Origin: Chlamydomonas sphaeroides
Lineage: Eukaryota; Chlorophyta; Chlorophyceae; Chlamydomonadales; Chlamydomonadaceae
Assembly: GCA_001662425.1 (NCBI GenBank)
Contig: BDDC01001523.1
Coordinates: 1 to 24,713, forward strand
Length of the DNA stretch: 24,713 nucleotides
Direction of reading: 5' to 3'
Part shown: positions 1 to 9,636 of the stretch, piece by piece
How positions within the stretch are numbered: the stretch's first letter is position 1
How the letters are laid out: every line of letters starts with the position of its first letter
Notes under the pieces: model-generated
Database searches by the model: none
Seen by the model: the letters and a program-made list of their open reading frames with translations, nothing else
Told to the model about the DNA's origin: nothing
Made by a program: the position numbers and the translations under genes

Positions 1-2265
1 GGCGGCAACAGTGGGCCGAGGCAGCCGGCGGGGGCGCCCCTGCCGGCGGCCCCACTCGCACGCGTTCAACGCAGCCACCACCACCGCATCCCACACACCC
101 CGCACCGATCACTCAGCACCCCGACCACCGCACCGCTTTTTCAGACAGACAGACATTCGTTACCGCTGCGGCACAGTTCGTTCAGTTCCGTGTTCGCGAA
201 CAATCGCCAGGTACGCCACAGACAGGGCATTCGTAGTCGACATATGCACTGCACAAGCATGACCAAGGTGAAGATGAACATCGAAGCTCGAAGCAGGGGA
301 ATATGTGTCCTGGCGCACGAGGAGTGGCTTGTAGAGGCCAGGGGAGACCACGTGGGGGAGACTGGCCCTGGTAGTGTCTCAAACGCAACACCACGATATA
401 TAGCAGTACGAGGAACGCCTGACGACACGCCCGAAGTCTTGCAGGCGGTTGTCAATTGCGCAGGGCGTGCTGTGCCCGGGTCGGGATGAGAGCGGCGGGA
501 TCCACAAGGCGGGATCAGCAAGTTGGAATAATGGGACAACCGATACGAAGGCGATCCTGCTCCTGCCTGCTATGCCCGGTCCTGCGCAACCCTGCATCGC
601 CGGATGGGGTGGTGCGCGCCTGCTTTCAACGCCTTGAACTGATGAAAGCCCAATGGTCGGGGGGCGGCTGGCAGCCCCAGCCAGGAGGCCGCCTGCTCCT
701 GGCCCAGCGGACTGAGGACGGATTGGGGCTACCGAGTGGGCTTCTTCGCCTGCTTGGCCCCCCGTCGCAGCGGTTATAGATGAAATGTCGGGTGCGCAGC
801 ATTGCAGGTACATGTTCTTGACTTCGTCCATATTTTTGAAGGCCGCACCGGCTTGGGCCGTCACGCCGCTGTCCTCCCCTCGTCGCCGGTCTACCACTCC
901 CCGTGAGCAGACCCCGCCTGCCCCCGCCATCTGGCTTCAGGACTGTCCCGGCGTTGTCCTTCCCTCGTCGCCCGTCTCTAGTAACCCCCGTGAGGAGGCC
1001 CCGCCACCCGGCTCCTGGGCCGTCCTGGCGCTGTCCCCCTCGCTCGTCCCTCGTCCCAGCAGCACTCCCCGTGAAAGGAGCGGGTGGCTTGATCGCTGAC
1101 ACAGTTCCATCCACGGGCGTCCGGGCTCTAGCGCTGCAGGAAAGCCTGGCGATGGCCATCGGCGGAACACTTCCTTTGAGATACCCCGACAGGCCTAGGA
1201 GAGCCTGGGCTCACGAATGCGGGGGCGCACAGCATAGCAAAGGATGGCGTCCTCGGGATGCCAAGCACCATGGTATGCGCACGGTCGCCTCCTCGAAGTA
1301 GACCTGGCGTGGATTGGCGAGCTATTGTGCATAGCAATTGGTGCGCCTCAGCTCATCGTTGTCGGCCTTGCAAACTTCGGGCGGCACATGCGGCATTTCA
1401 CGGGGTGCAGGTTTTTGCCACGGGCAACCGAATGACAGGAAGGCCGGATGTCGCAGTGGCCGCTGCCGAGACAGCGACCGAACGTCCTATGCTCGCCTAC
1501 AGCGGAAAATGTGCCAAGGGCGCCACTCACGACGCACGGATGCGGCCTTGGATTAAGCGGCCTAGGTAGCGTCTTACCACATGGTGTGTTACGGTGAAGG
1601 AGCGGCTCATCCCAGGTTCCTTGACGCAATTCACAATTAACATCGGCTGAAAGGGGGCCCAAAGAGGGCTTTGGCCGGTCCTGTTGGCAAGGGCAATCAG
1701 GTGTGATGAGGTGGCCTGAAGAATTTGCTGGTTGCGGGTAGATCTGGGGGTGCCCGGGTGTCAATGTCGTATAATTAGGAATGAGCCGAGGTGGCCGACC
1801 TCGCAGACGCAATATTCACTTCCTTGGTCCCCGCGGAGACAAACACTTCCCCAAACACAAGCCCAAGCTCACACCATACCAAGCCCAAGGGACCCACCCA
1901 ACTAGGTCCAACAAACATTTGTGAAGCACCGCACCCCGCTTCAACGAGGGCCCGCGCAGTTAGCGGGCCGAACCTAAGGCACTCTTCCCAGCAGACTGCA
2001 CCCCAGCGAAAGTGGCGTCGACCGTCGACACAGTTGGCTTTGGCAGGCAAATGCCTCACTTTGGCAGCAAGTGGCTCGAGTCCGAGGCTGCCCTTGGTGA
2101 GTCGGCTTACCTTTCACATCGCCTTGTCTCTGGTGGATAGCTGAGAACGCCCTATTTCAGTTCCTGTGGGAAGCGCGCGCTAAGCGTAGTGCTCGGGCCT
2201 TGTCACCCTGGTCCTTTCCGCAACACATTCTCCCGCCTTCGCCCGGCGCCCTACAGAGCCCCTAG
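1..2265. other. No supported gene; degenerate non-coding region
   Basis: I see no exon series with coherent splice phases here. A + strand frame is open from the left edge to the stop at 487-489 (about 160 codons), but it has no recognisable domain, and open frames of this size arise by chance in GC-rich DNA. An AT-rich TATA-like patch (gatatatag) lies near 392-402. Three degenerate copies of a repeat of about 80 nt lie at 868-1085 and are listed separately. The part around 1600-2160 is less GC-rich and looks like decayed intergenic or transposon-derived sequence, but no element can be named. Confidence 0.5.
868..1085. repeat. Three degenerate tandem copies of a ~80-nt repeat
   Basis: The block g(c/t)tgtcc..ccctcgtcgcc(g/c)gtct...(a/c)ccccgtgag.agaccccgcc occurs at about 868-951, again at about 952-1028, and in a more diverged form at about 1029-1085. 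The shared landmarks are a gtccttccctcgtcg-like start, a ccccgtga centre and a ccccgcc stretch. The copies are imperfect and carry no coding frame in common, so this reads as an old minisatellite. Confidence 0.55.
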
Positions 2266-2516
2266 ATGAGGACAGCAGCGCGAGCAACCGCTCGCAGCCA
2301 GCTGGCATTAGTGGCCGGCATGGTGGCGCGCGCTGGTTTAGCTGTGTGCAAAGCCTCCGGCGCTCTCTCGATGTGCACCTCAAGAGCTACTATAAGGCAC
2401 GTTCGAGCGCTCACAAGGCCTGGCGCGCAGCGCGCTTCACAGCGTGCAGGTCGCCTTCGTCAGTCACGGTCGCTGCTTGCGTGACCGTCCGCGCTTCGCT
2501 TGGTGTGCTTGCGCAG
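2266..2516 (+). other. Possible 5' exon region of gene A, unresolved
   Basis: The first well-supported exon of gene A starts in phase 0 at 2517, so an upstream exon must end in phase 0. One option is an ATG at 2266 with 26 codons to a GT at 2344 (gct|gtgtgc), which splices in frame to 2517. Another is a short exon ending before the GT at about 2456. Neither has decisive support. A ctataagg motif lies near 2390-2399. The true start could also lie further left. Confidence 0.25.
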
Positions 2517-5500
2517 GTGGACAGCGCGTTCGTCGCTGCTCTCCGGCACTCCACGGCCAGCGACAAGCTGCGCTCGCTGGCGCGGGGTCTCACCGACACC
2601 GGCCTCGTTGACTTCTGCTGGTGAGCGCTCGCTGCGGGCAATCAAGATGTATGGCACGAATTCTGGACCTGTCGTAGGGGCTTCTACAGCGTTTTGCTGG
2701 TGCTAACTACGCACTGTCATGTCCCATCACCACACAGCATCTACCTCGTCCACCCGACGCGCGGCACGTTTGGCGTTGTCGCCCTGAGTGGCGCCGGCTC
2801 TGAGCTGTACCCACCGATGCTCTCCGAGTCTGCTGCTAAGACCGCCAACCGGCTCGCCGACGCCTCGTCGGCGCCCGCCCTGAACGTTTTCACGCGCTGC
2901 GTCTTTAAGGTAAGTCGCCTCGTCTCCCGCCCCCCCTCCTCCCCTCCTTGCCTTCTTCTGCTCAGTCCCGGCGTCCTCCAAGCCGCAGCCTCCTTGCCCT
3001 CACACCGCCTGCGCGCCTCGGCCCCTGCTCTCCGCAATCCCAGGTCCAGGACTCCAACTGGGCGGTTGAGGACGTTGTCAGCAGCCGTGCCCCCTGGTAC
3101 TATGACTGCGCCTCGGCCGCCAACGGCTTCGGCCTGCCGCAGGAGGCGGGGTGGCTGCGGCGCGTGGGCATGCGCTCGGTCCTGGCTCTGCCCTGCATGC
3201 ACGGCCCCGACGTGACGGGCGTGCTGGCGGTCGGCAGCAAGCAGAAGACGCTGGACCACCTGTGAGTCTTTGAACGGCGCTCGGCCCTGAGCTGCAGCTG
3301 CAGCCGGGCTGGAGCGTGCCGCGCACCTTGCAGCTGCGCCGATCGCGTCTCGCTCATGTCCTCGCGCGCCTCTCATCCCCTCTCTTACCCCTACCTGCCC
3401 CGCCCCGCCCCGCCCCTCAGCCTGCTGCGCAAGCTTGAGGATGTGTGCTACAAGGCCACTCCCCTGGTGGTCGACTGTGTAACGGAGCACAGCCGCCTGC
3501 TTTCCAACCGCCGCCTTGCCGGCCGCTTTGAGTCTGTCAATGACTTTGCGCACGCCGTGCTCGGCGAGATGATGAACCTGGACCGCGCCGTCGCCGCCAC
3601 CACAACCACCGGCTGCGCCGCCTCCGCCAGCAACACCACCGGCTGCGTGAATGCCTCGCAGCAGCGCCAGGCGCAGCGCCAGGCGTCGTTCGTCGCGGCT
3701 GCCGCCGCTGGCCTGGCCTGCAACGGCAAGCCGTCCCGCAAGGGCGCTGAGGAGGCCGCGGCTGCCGCAGCCGCTGCCGCAGCCGCAGCCGGTGGCCGGT
3801 TTGACGCTGCGGCGGCCATGGCCGCCGCCACGGCCGCCGGCTTCTCCTGGACGGCCCCCGTTGAGGCCGCGGAGCCCAGCTGCAGGGCGCCGTCATCTGC
3901 CGCCGGCCTCAAGTCGACCATCTCCGGCTGCCTGGCGCGCCTTCGCGCCGCTGGCCGCCACGGCGCCAGCGCCACCGCCCAGCTGCAGCACGTGCCGCAG
4001 GCCCACCAGCTGGTGGCGCAGCAGCAGCTCGCGGCCGCCGTCGCGCTGGCCGCTTCCGACGAGGCCGCCGCCGCCGCCGCCGCCGTCAGCAGCCCGCTGG
4101 CGGACCACCGCTCGTTGTCGCTGCACGCCTCGGATACGTTCTGCTCGGCGCACGCGACCGACGTGCTCAGCTCTGGCCAGTTCACCGCCGACCTTGCCGT
4201 CATGGTAGTCCCCGACAGCCTGCACCTCGCCTCCGCCGCCGAGGTCCGCGTCTCGGCGCTCGGCGCCGCTGCCGCGGCCAGCGCCGAGGCCTGCGACTCG
4301 GCCCCCGCCGTTGTGACCTCCCGCACGCTGCCCAACCGGCTGGCGGCTGACGCCGACGCCGTGCTGCAGCTGCTCCGCGAACCCGCCACCGGCCGCCAGC
4401 GCCGCTGCTCCGCCGCCGCCTCGGCCGACGGCGCCGTGTCCCGCAGCACCCGCAGCCTCTCGTGCCTGGAGTTCTCCGGCCAGCTCGCCAGCATCGCCGC
4501 CGCCGCGCTCCGCGACGCCGCCAGCACCGGCGACGGCGCCGCCAGCCCGTCGCCGCTGCCGTCGCCACTGTCCCGCTGCATCGCGCCGTCGCCGCGCGCC
4601 GCGCGGCCGCCGGCCTGCCCGCCCTCTTGCGGCGCAGCCGTTTCCGCGGCGCGCGCCGCGCGCGCGCCTCGCCACTCTTCGGCCTCTGCCGGCGCTGCGC
4701 CCGGCGGCGCCGCGCTGTCGCCGAGCTCGTCGAGCCGCTCGACCATGTCTGGCGACGCTCAGGACGGCGGCTACATGCTGGACACCATGTCGACGAGCTG
4801 CAGCGAGGCGCACCACGGCCCTGCGCTGCCCGCGAACGCCTACATGCTCGCCTACAGCTCCACCACCGGCAGCCGCCACGCCGTCATCCAGCGCGCGCAG
4901 CCCCTGGAGCCCAGCGTCGGCGCCGCCGCCAACCCCGGCCGCCACGGCAGCACCCCCGGTCCGCGCTGCGTCGCGGCCGCCGCCGCCGCTGCGCTGCGCG
5001 GCAGCACCGACGCCTCGGCCTCGGCGCTGCTGCCCGACTCGTCCGCAACGACCTTTGGCTGCGCTGCCCACACCTCGGCCTCGAACCTCGTCTCGAGCCA
5101 AGGCAACGCATCATGCTGCTCCGCCACAGCCAGGGCGGCGGTCTCGGCGTGCCGCGTCGCCGACCTTACCGACTACTGCGTCATTCCGGCTGCCGTCGAC
5201 GGCGCCGCCGCCGCTGGCACGTCGCGCTGGAGCCGCGACAGCGCCGCCGCCGCTGCCGCCATGTGGGGCAGCGAGGCTGCCGAGGCCTTCGCCGCCGCCA
5301 TGCAGTTCACGTCGTCGGCGCCACGTGTGCCGGTGGCGTCTGCCGCGCGGCCTGCGGCGCCGCTGCACGGCCTGTACGACATTCGTGAGTCGGAGCCGCT
5401 GCCGTCTCCGTCGGCGTCGCTCGGCAGCGACGACGGCGGCCTGACGCTGCTCGACGGCTTCCCGACGGAGGCGTCCCCGTTTTTGGCAACAACTTGCGGC

Positions 5501-5647
5501 GCCGTCAGCCGCCGGGCCCCGCAGCAGCAGTGCCAACAATTGGTCGCCGTGGACGCGGCGCGCGCTGCGGCCGCCAAGCTGTCGCCTCGCGGCGTGGACG
5601 CGCGCTGGCGCGTTCGCGCTGCCGGCGAGGGCGCTGCCTTTGTTTGA
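2517..5647 (+). CDS. Gene A: GAF-like protein with long Ala/Ser-rich tail (5' incomplete)
   Basis: Exons 2517-2620, 2738-2909, 3044-3261 and 3421-5647 (stop TGA). Every junction has GT/AG borders and matching phase (2, 0, 2), giving 906 codons from the first clear exon. Donors include gtgagc, gtaagt and gtgagt. Residues from about 35 to 200 look like a GAF-type ligand/sensor fold: a conserved first part (CIYLVHPTRGTFGVVAL), then a glycine-rich WLRRVGMRSVLALPC, then the typical closing strand VTGVLAVGSKQ and a helix LLRKLEDVCYKATPLVV. After about residue 230 the single large exon encodes roughly 670 residues rich in Ala, Ser, Gly and Pro, with poly-Ala runs (near 3750-3800) and no domain I recognise. 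No kinase, cyclase or DNA-binding domain is visible, so the function is unknown. The GAF call rests on pattern memory, not on a search. The start codon is not identified. Large open frames on the opposite strand (3448-5101) are shadows of the GC-biased exon. Confidence 0.75.
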
Positions 5648-5710
5648 GCGTTTCGCTTGTTTCGTGTGCGTGTGGCATGTAGACTAGAGCGCTGTTATCA
5701 AATACTGGAG

Positions 5711-5728
5711 CGCCGTTACTACGGCGCC
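5711..5728. repeat. Small inverted repeat (7-bp stem) after gene A stop
   Basis: The arms gcgccgt and acggcgc are perfectly complementary around a 4-nt loop (tact), about 65 nt after the gene A stop codon. This would form a short GC-rich RNA hairpin in the 3' UTR. Hairpins of this size can occur by chance in GC-rich DNA. Confidence 0.5.
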
Positions 5729-6169
5729 CTTGTCAGGAGCGGAGCGGAGGGTACTGTCTTCAAAGCCGGCCTGCAAGCTGCTGTTGCGGCCCGGCGTGTG
5801 GCGTCGTGATGTGTGTTTGGGGTGCGACGTGAGGCTTGTGCTGTGCCCTACTGCGATTTGAGTAGAGGGCTGGCGTGTGGATTGCAGTGGCGAGAGCGCC
5901 TTGCCGGCTGCCTCTCGGCGGCCAGTTTGCGCTGAGGAAGGGCTCGGATTGCAGCCCCGTATCAGTGTGTTTCACAATCCGCGGAACCCTGGGAACCTTG
6001 CCTGTATGAAGCGGGCGCGCTGCGCATGCGGCTGGCCTAGGCCGGCTGATGTGCGCGCAACTGCGTGAGGGAGCGCTTTCACGGCGCCCCGTTGTGCTGT
6101 CCTATTCGTGCGCCAGTGTGTCCTCCGTGTGTGTGTTTGTGCGTTGTGTACTGGCGTGATGGCCGGCAG

Positions 6170-6197
6170 GACCCATGCTTGCCCATAAGCATGGGTC
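6170..6197. repeat. Perfect 10-bp inverted repeat in probable 3' UTR
   Basis: gacccatgct and agcatgggtc are exact reverse complements separated by an 8-nt loop (tgcccata). It lies about 520 nt after the gene A stop. If the 3' UTR extends to 7198 it would be in the mRNA as a stable stem-loop. Confidence 0.65.
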
Positions 6198-7197
6198 TGC
6201 GGTGCGGCTTGCGGCCCGCTGGGCCGATGCAGGGTGCGCTCTGCTCGTGTTTGGGGGACGTGCAGGGTCCCGCGTCCTCGTTTTTGTGTGCTGTACAGAG
6301 CGCTCCGAGTGTGCTGGGATGGATTGTGCGGTGGCACGAATTGAAGGCGCCGCTGTGCCGCCGGGGCACCCGGGCGCGTCTTGGCGGCCGCCGGGTCTCG
6401 GGCGCCTACGGCCGCTGCTTGTGCGGCCGCAGGGTTCTTCATAACCTCGGCACTGAGGCAGCCGCGGCCGCGCGCGTGCCGCGCGGCTGGCGACGTGCGG
6501 TGCCTGACTCAACCATCGAGTTGATTTCGTTGAATCCGGCTGGGCTTGCGCCATGATCAGTTTTGCCGCTGCGGCGTGAGCATGGCTTATGCCCGCCGCA
6601 GTGTTGGCTCGTTCAACTGGACACACCTGAGCGGGGCGTACAGGCTCCCGGCAGCGCTGTGCTTGATGCTGATTCTGCACTGTATGGTTAGTCGCTTGGG
6701 GGCGAGGCTGAGCATTCTTTGTAGCCTTCAGCTTGCGGCTGCTGCAAGAGGGCCGCACTACTGTTTGCATAACTTCCTATCTGGTACCTTGCGCTCCGGT
6801 CGACGTGGCGTGTGCACTTTGCGAGGGGTGTTGAGAGGGGCGGGCGGCGCGTGCCGGCCTGCCGATGCCACCCGGATTTTACTGTCGAAGAGACGAAGGC
6901 CGAGCCCAGATGGGCTTTCCTTCTGGACGAAAGGGACTCGAGTCGCAAGCCGGATGTGTGAGGCGTCGCGCCCTGCTGCGCGGCGCGGCGCCGGGCAATG
7001 AGATGCACGAGAGAGCGCGTGGAGAGCGAGAGAGGCGAGGGGATTCGGACGCGAGCGGAGAGCCAACATCATGACCATGTCGATGCGGGCGAGGCGGGCC
7101 ATGCGGCCCGAGCGTCCGCGGGCAGGGCGGAAAGCATGACACGGGGGCGGCAGTCGTCTGGGTGCGCTGTGTTGCGCATCCGGCGAGGACCGCTCCT

Positions 7198-7202
7198 TGT
7201 AA
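7198..7202 (+). terminator. Candidate TGTAA poly(A) signal for gene A
   Basis: TGTAA is the usual polyadenylation signal of Chlamydomonas and Volvox. This is the first + strand copy after the gene A stop, about 1.55 kb downstream, so use of it implies a long 3' UTR. A variant signal nearer the stop codon cannot be excluded. Confidence 0.3.
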
Positions 7203-7934
7203 GCATCAACATGGCTGGACACCGTGTCCGCGTCTCTCCCTCCGTCGGATGGACCCCACCTGAGTATGGCGATCGGCAGCTGAGCAGCACCACAGCGGAT
7301 CGCGGTCGGACACAGGGAAGGCTCTGCACTGGGCATCGCGCCAGTTGTGGGGGACTGTCCCGTTTGTCGTAGAGAACTGACACGCTCGTACGGGGCTGGG
7401 TGCTGGCTATGCGCTGGGCAGTGTTGGGCCTTATGTGGGGCCGCGAGCCTGGGTGCTCCAGGTGGGCCTCCACGGCATGGGCGCTGCACCGGCACCAGCA
7501 ACTCGTGTCGTCAACTGTGGTCGTGTTTGCGGCAGCTCCGAGCTCCGGGCTCTGGGCGCATGGCAAACGAGCAACCCACCAGCCAAGCCACCTGGCCCTC
7601 GACTTCCAGAGGCTCGCTACGCTACGCCCTGACAATACGGGCCGTACATGGCCGTACAATACCTCACACTACCGCACTGGTACGGCGCACCCCGGCGGAG
7701 CGGGGAAGATATGCCCGCCCGACGGCGACTGGTCCACTTCGGCGCAGCACGCACGGCGGCGCTGCTGCGAACCTGCGATAGCGCTACGTCAGCCACCGCG
7801 CCGCGATCAGGGCCGCCCCGGACAGCTGCGGCGGGCGGGGCAGGGAAGGCGCAGCCGGCTTGAGCCAGGGCGGCGCAGGCGCGGCCGCAGGTTGAGGTCT
7901 GGCGGTGCGCTCCGGACGCGTCCGCAGCGCGCGC

Positions 7935-9018
7935 TTAGGTCTTTGGGCGTTGAGACGGAGGCAGCTTCCCCTTGGGCTGCCAAGAAAGGGGTGTCGCGCT
8001 TGGGCTGGGGCGCGCGGCGGAGCGGCCGCAGCAGCCGGCGCGCCTCTGCCGGTGGCGGCCGGTAGCACGCCGCGCGCACCCACCTTGCCGGCGGCGTCCT
8101 GCTCCTGCTTACGCTCCTGGAGCCGGGCCTGAAGGGCAGGGGCGGGAGGCAGAGCAGGCTTTGCGGTGGACACCAGCCAGGAGCGGGCGGCCGTGTCGGG
8201 CCCAGCCGGGGCGGGCGGCGGCGGCGATGCGAGTGACCAGGCAGGTTTGCGGGCAGTGATGGCATCCCTTCGTACCTGCGCCTCCGCCAGCCGTCGCTGG
8301 AGGCCTTGGTGGGCGTCCATCAGCGCTGCCACCGTGGACTAGGGGGTGGCGGGGTGGGGGCGAGGCGTGCCTGGGGCGGAGGCGCAGCGAGGCGTGGGTG
8401 CAGCCCTGCAGCAAGGAGCTGTGCGGCAGGGCCGCGGCGCGGGCGGCGGTGGATCTGGGTGAGCTGGCGGATGGGAGGGGAGCTGTGCCGGGCGTGCAGC
8501 ATGAGCCTGCATGGGGCAGGGGCAGGGTGCAGCGGCGCCGGGGAGGACGGGCGGCGGGGCATGAGCCTTGTGGTGCCGGGCTCCGTGCGGTACCTCCGAC
8601 CGCACCCGGAGCGTTGCGCACTCCGCCGCCGCCGCCGCCAGCTGCCGCTCGGCCTCCCGCCGCCGGGCCCGCTCCCGGGCCAGCGCCTCCTCCAGCAGCC
8701 CCGGCCGCTCGGCGGTGGCCTGCAGCGGCGCGGGTTCCGCGAGCCAAGGTCACGCGGGTGTGGTGGTCTGGGCTGGCTTTTTGCTTTGCACCGGTATCGC
8801 AGACGCTGCCCCGTCCAACCCACCGCGCCAACTTGCTGGGCCGCCGCCACCACTGACGAGCCCGGCGCCTCCACCTCGGCCGGCGGCACCTCCTGGCCCT
8901 TTCTGGGTTGACGCCACTCTCCCGCCGGCAGCTGCGAGTCCTCGCGCCGCCGGCTCAGCTCCCAACCGCTGGCCGATGAGGCACCGGCAGGAGGCAGCGC
9001 AGCGGGGACTAACAGCAT
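7935..9018 (-). CDS. Gene B: small coiled-coil protein, unknown function
   Basis: Five exons on the - strand: 9018-8824, 8719-8594, 8338-8276, 8128-8084 and 7976-7935 (stop TAA). All introns are phase 0 with GT/AG borders (donors gtgggt, gtaccg, gtacga, gtgggt). The model gives 156 aa. Residues 66-150 are a strongly charged, heptad-rich helix: blocks LLEEALARERARRREAERQL, then VAALMDAHQGLQRRLAEAQ, then ARLQERKQEQDAAGK. The end (PKGKLPPSQRPKT) is short and basic. The agreement of five phases and the continuous helical character across four exons are the main support. The N-terminal 65 residues are low-complexity. The chosen ATG (9018) is the first Met of the last open stretch, but the frame stays open to 9369, so the start may be further upstream. 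It follows gene C on the same strand with about 620 nt between them. The helix could serve as a dimerisation or scaffold segment, which is inference only. Confidence 0.6.
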
Positions 9019-9636
9019 CTCACCAGCAGGGGGGGAAGCCTTCCCCCTGCTCACAAGTGTAAGGGCTGTAGGGGCAGGAATGGTTCGCAATACCCGCACT
9101 GGAGCGCCTGTTCGGACCGACCTCGCGGCAGCTCTGCTAGCGCCCGACAGCAATGTGGACGGAGGCTGCGGCAAACAGAGGTTACGACGGTTTGTAGGCC
9201 CGCGAGTTAGGAGTGGGCTCCAAAGCCCGATTGACGCGAGAGGACGCGAGGGTTCGCACAGGGGATCTCCCCTGGGTTCGCAGTCCAAGGAGACCGTTTC
9301 GCTCGTGTTCACACCCCGCCCTGCCGCCAGCAGCACCACCAGCGGGGTCCACAGCATCGGTCCGAGCATGTTGAAAGGGATTCGGAATGCCCCCGGGCTT
9401 TCCGCACGGAGGCCCGGCGGTTGGTCCGCGACAGGCCATCGCTCAGCGCGCCCGCTGCAATAGCCTCCTCAGCGACCCAGCCTGCAATCGAATGCCCGTG
9501 CTGCGCCGCGCCGACCTCATCGCGTCACGCCGCCCGCTCGCGAAACCAACTACCCTGGCAGCCGTCATGTTGCCGCTGTCTGCCGCGCGTCTGCTCCGCG
9601 TCTGCCGTACGCTCGTGTTGTCGCGTTGACCCAGTG
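9019..9636. other. Spacer between genes C and B
   Basis: About 620 nt separate the gene C stop from the assumed gene B start. No spliced model or RNA gene was found. Reading frames on both strands are open for long distances only because of base composition. A + strand TGTAA occurs at 9058-9062 but has no + strand gene in front of it. The - strand has a ccctacag acceptor-like site near 9066-9073, which could mark an extra 5' exon junction of gene B. Confidence 0.4.

Larger units (their letters stand above)
5648..7934. other. Non-coding stretch: probable 3' UTR of gene A and convergent spacer
   Basis: About 2.3 kb lies between the stop of gene A (+) and the stop of gene B (-). It is rich in TG/GTGT stretches, as volvocine 3' UTRs are, and no spliced coding model could be built on either strand. 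Two perfect-stem hairpins lie at 5711-5728 and 6170-6197. The only + strand TGTAA (the usual poly(A) signal of these algae) is at 7198-7202. No TTACA (TGTAA on the - strand) was found left of gene B, so the 3' end of gene B is not defined. Confidence 0.5.

Noticed and set aside
1..489. Open + frame from the left edge
   Set aside because: No domain, no splice context and a composition typical of chance. It could be the end of a gene outside the window, but nothing supports that.
3448..5101. Long - strand open frames (over 400 codons) opposite gene A
   Set aside because: They are antisense shadows of the GC3-biased large exon. Their translations are Ala/Arg-rich without domains, and they lie wholly within a well-supported + strand exon.
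6546..7001. 151-codon + frame after gene A
   Set aside because: No domain or splice signals. It lies in TG-rich sequence that looks like 3' UTR.
9019..9369. In-frame N-terminal extension of gene B to an ATG at 9369
   Set aside because: Composition is not protein-like and there is no splice or promoter support. Kept only as an alternative start.
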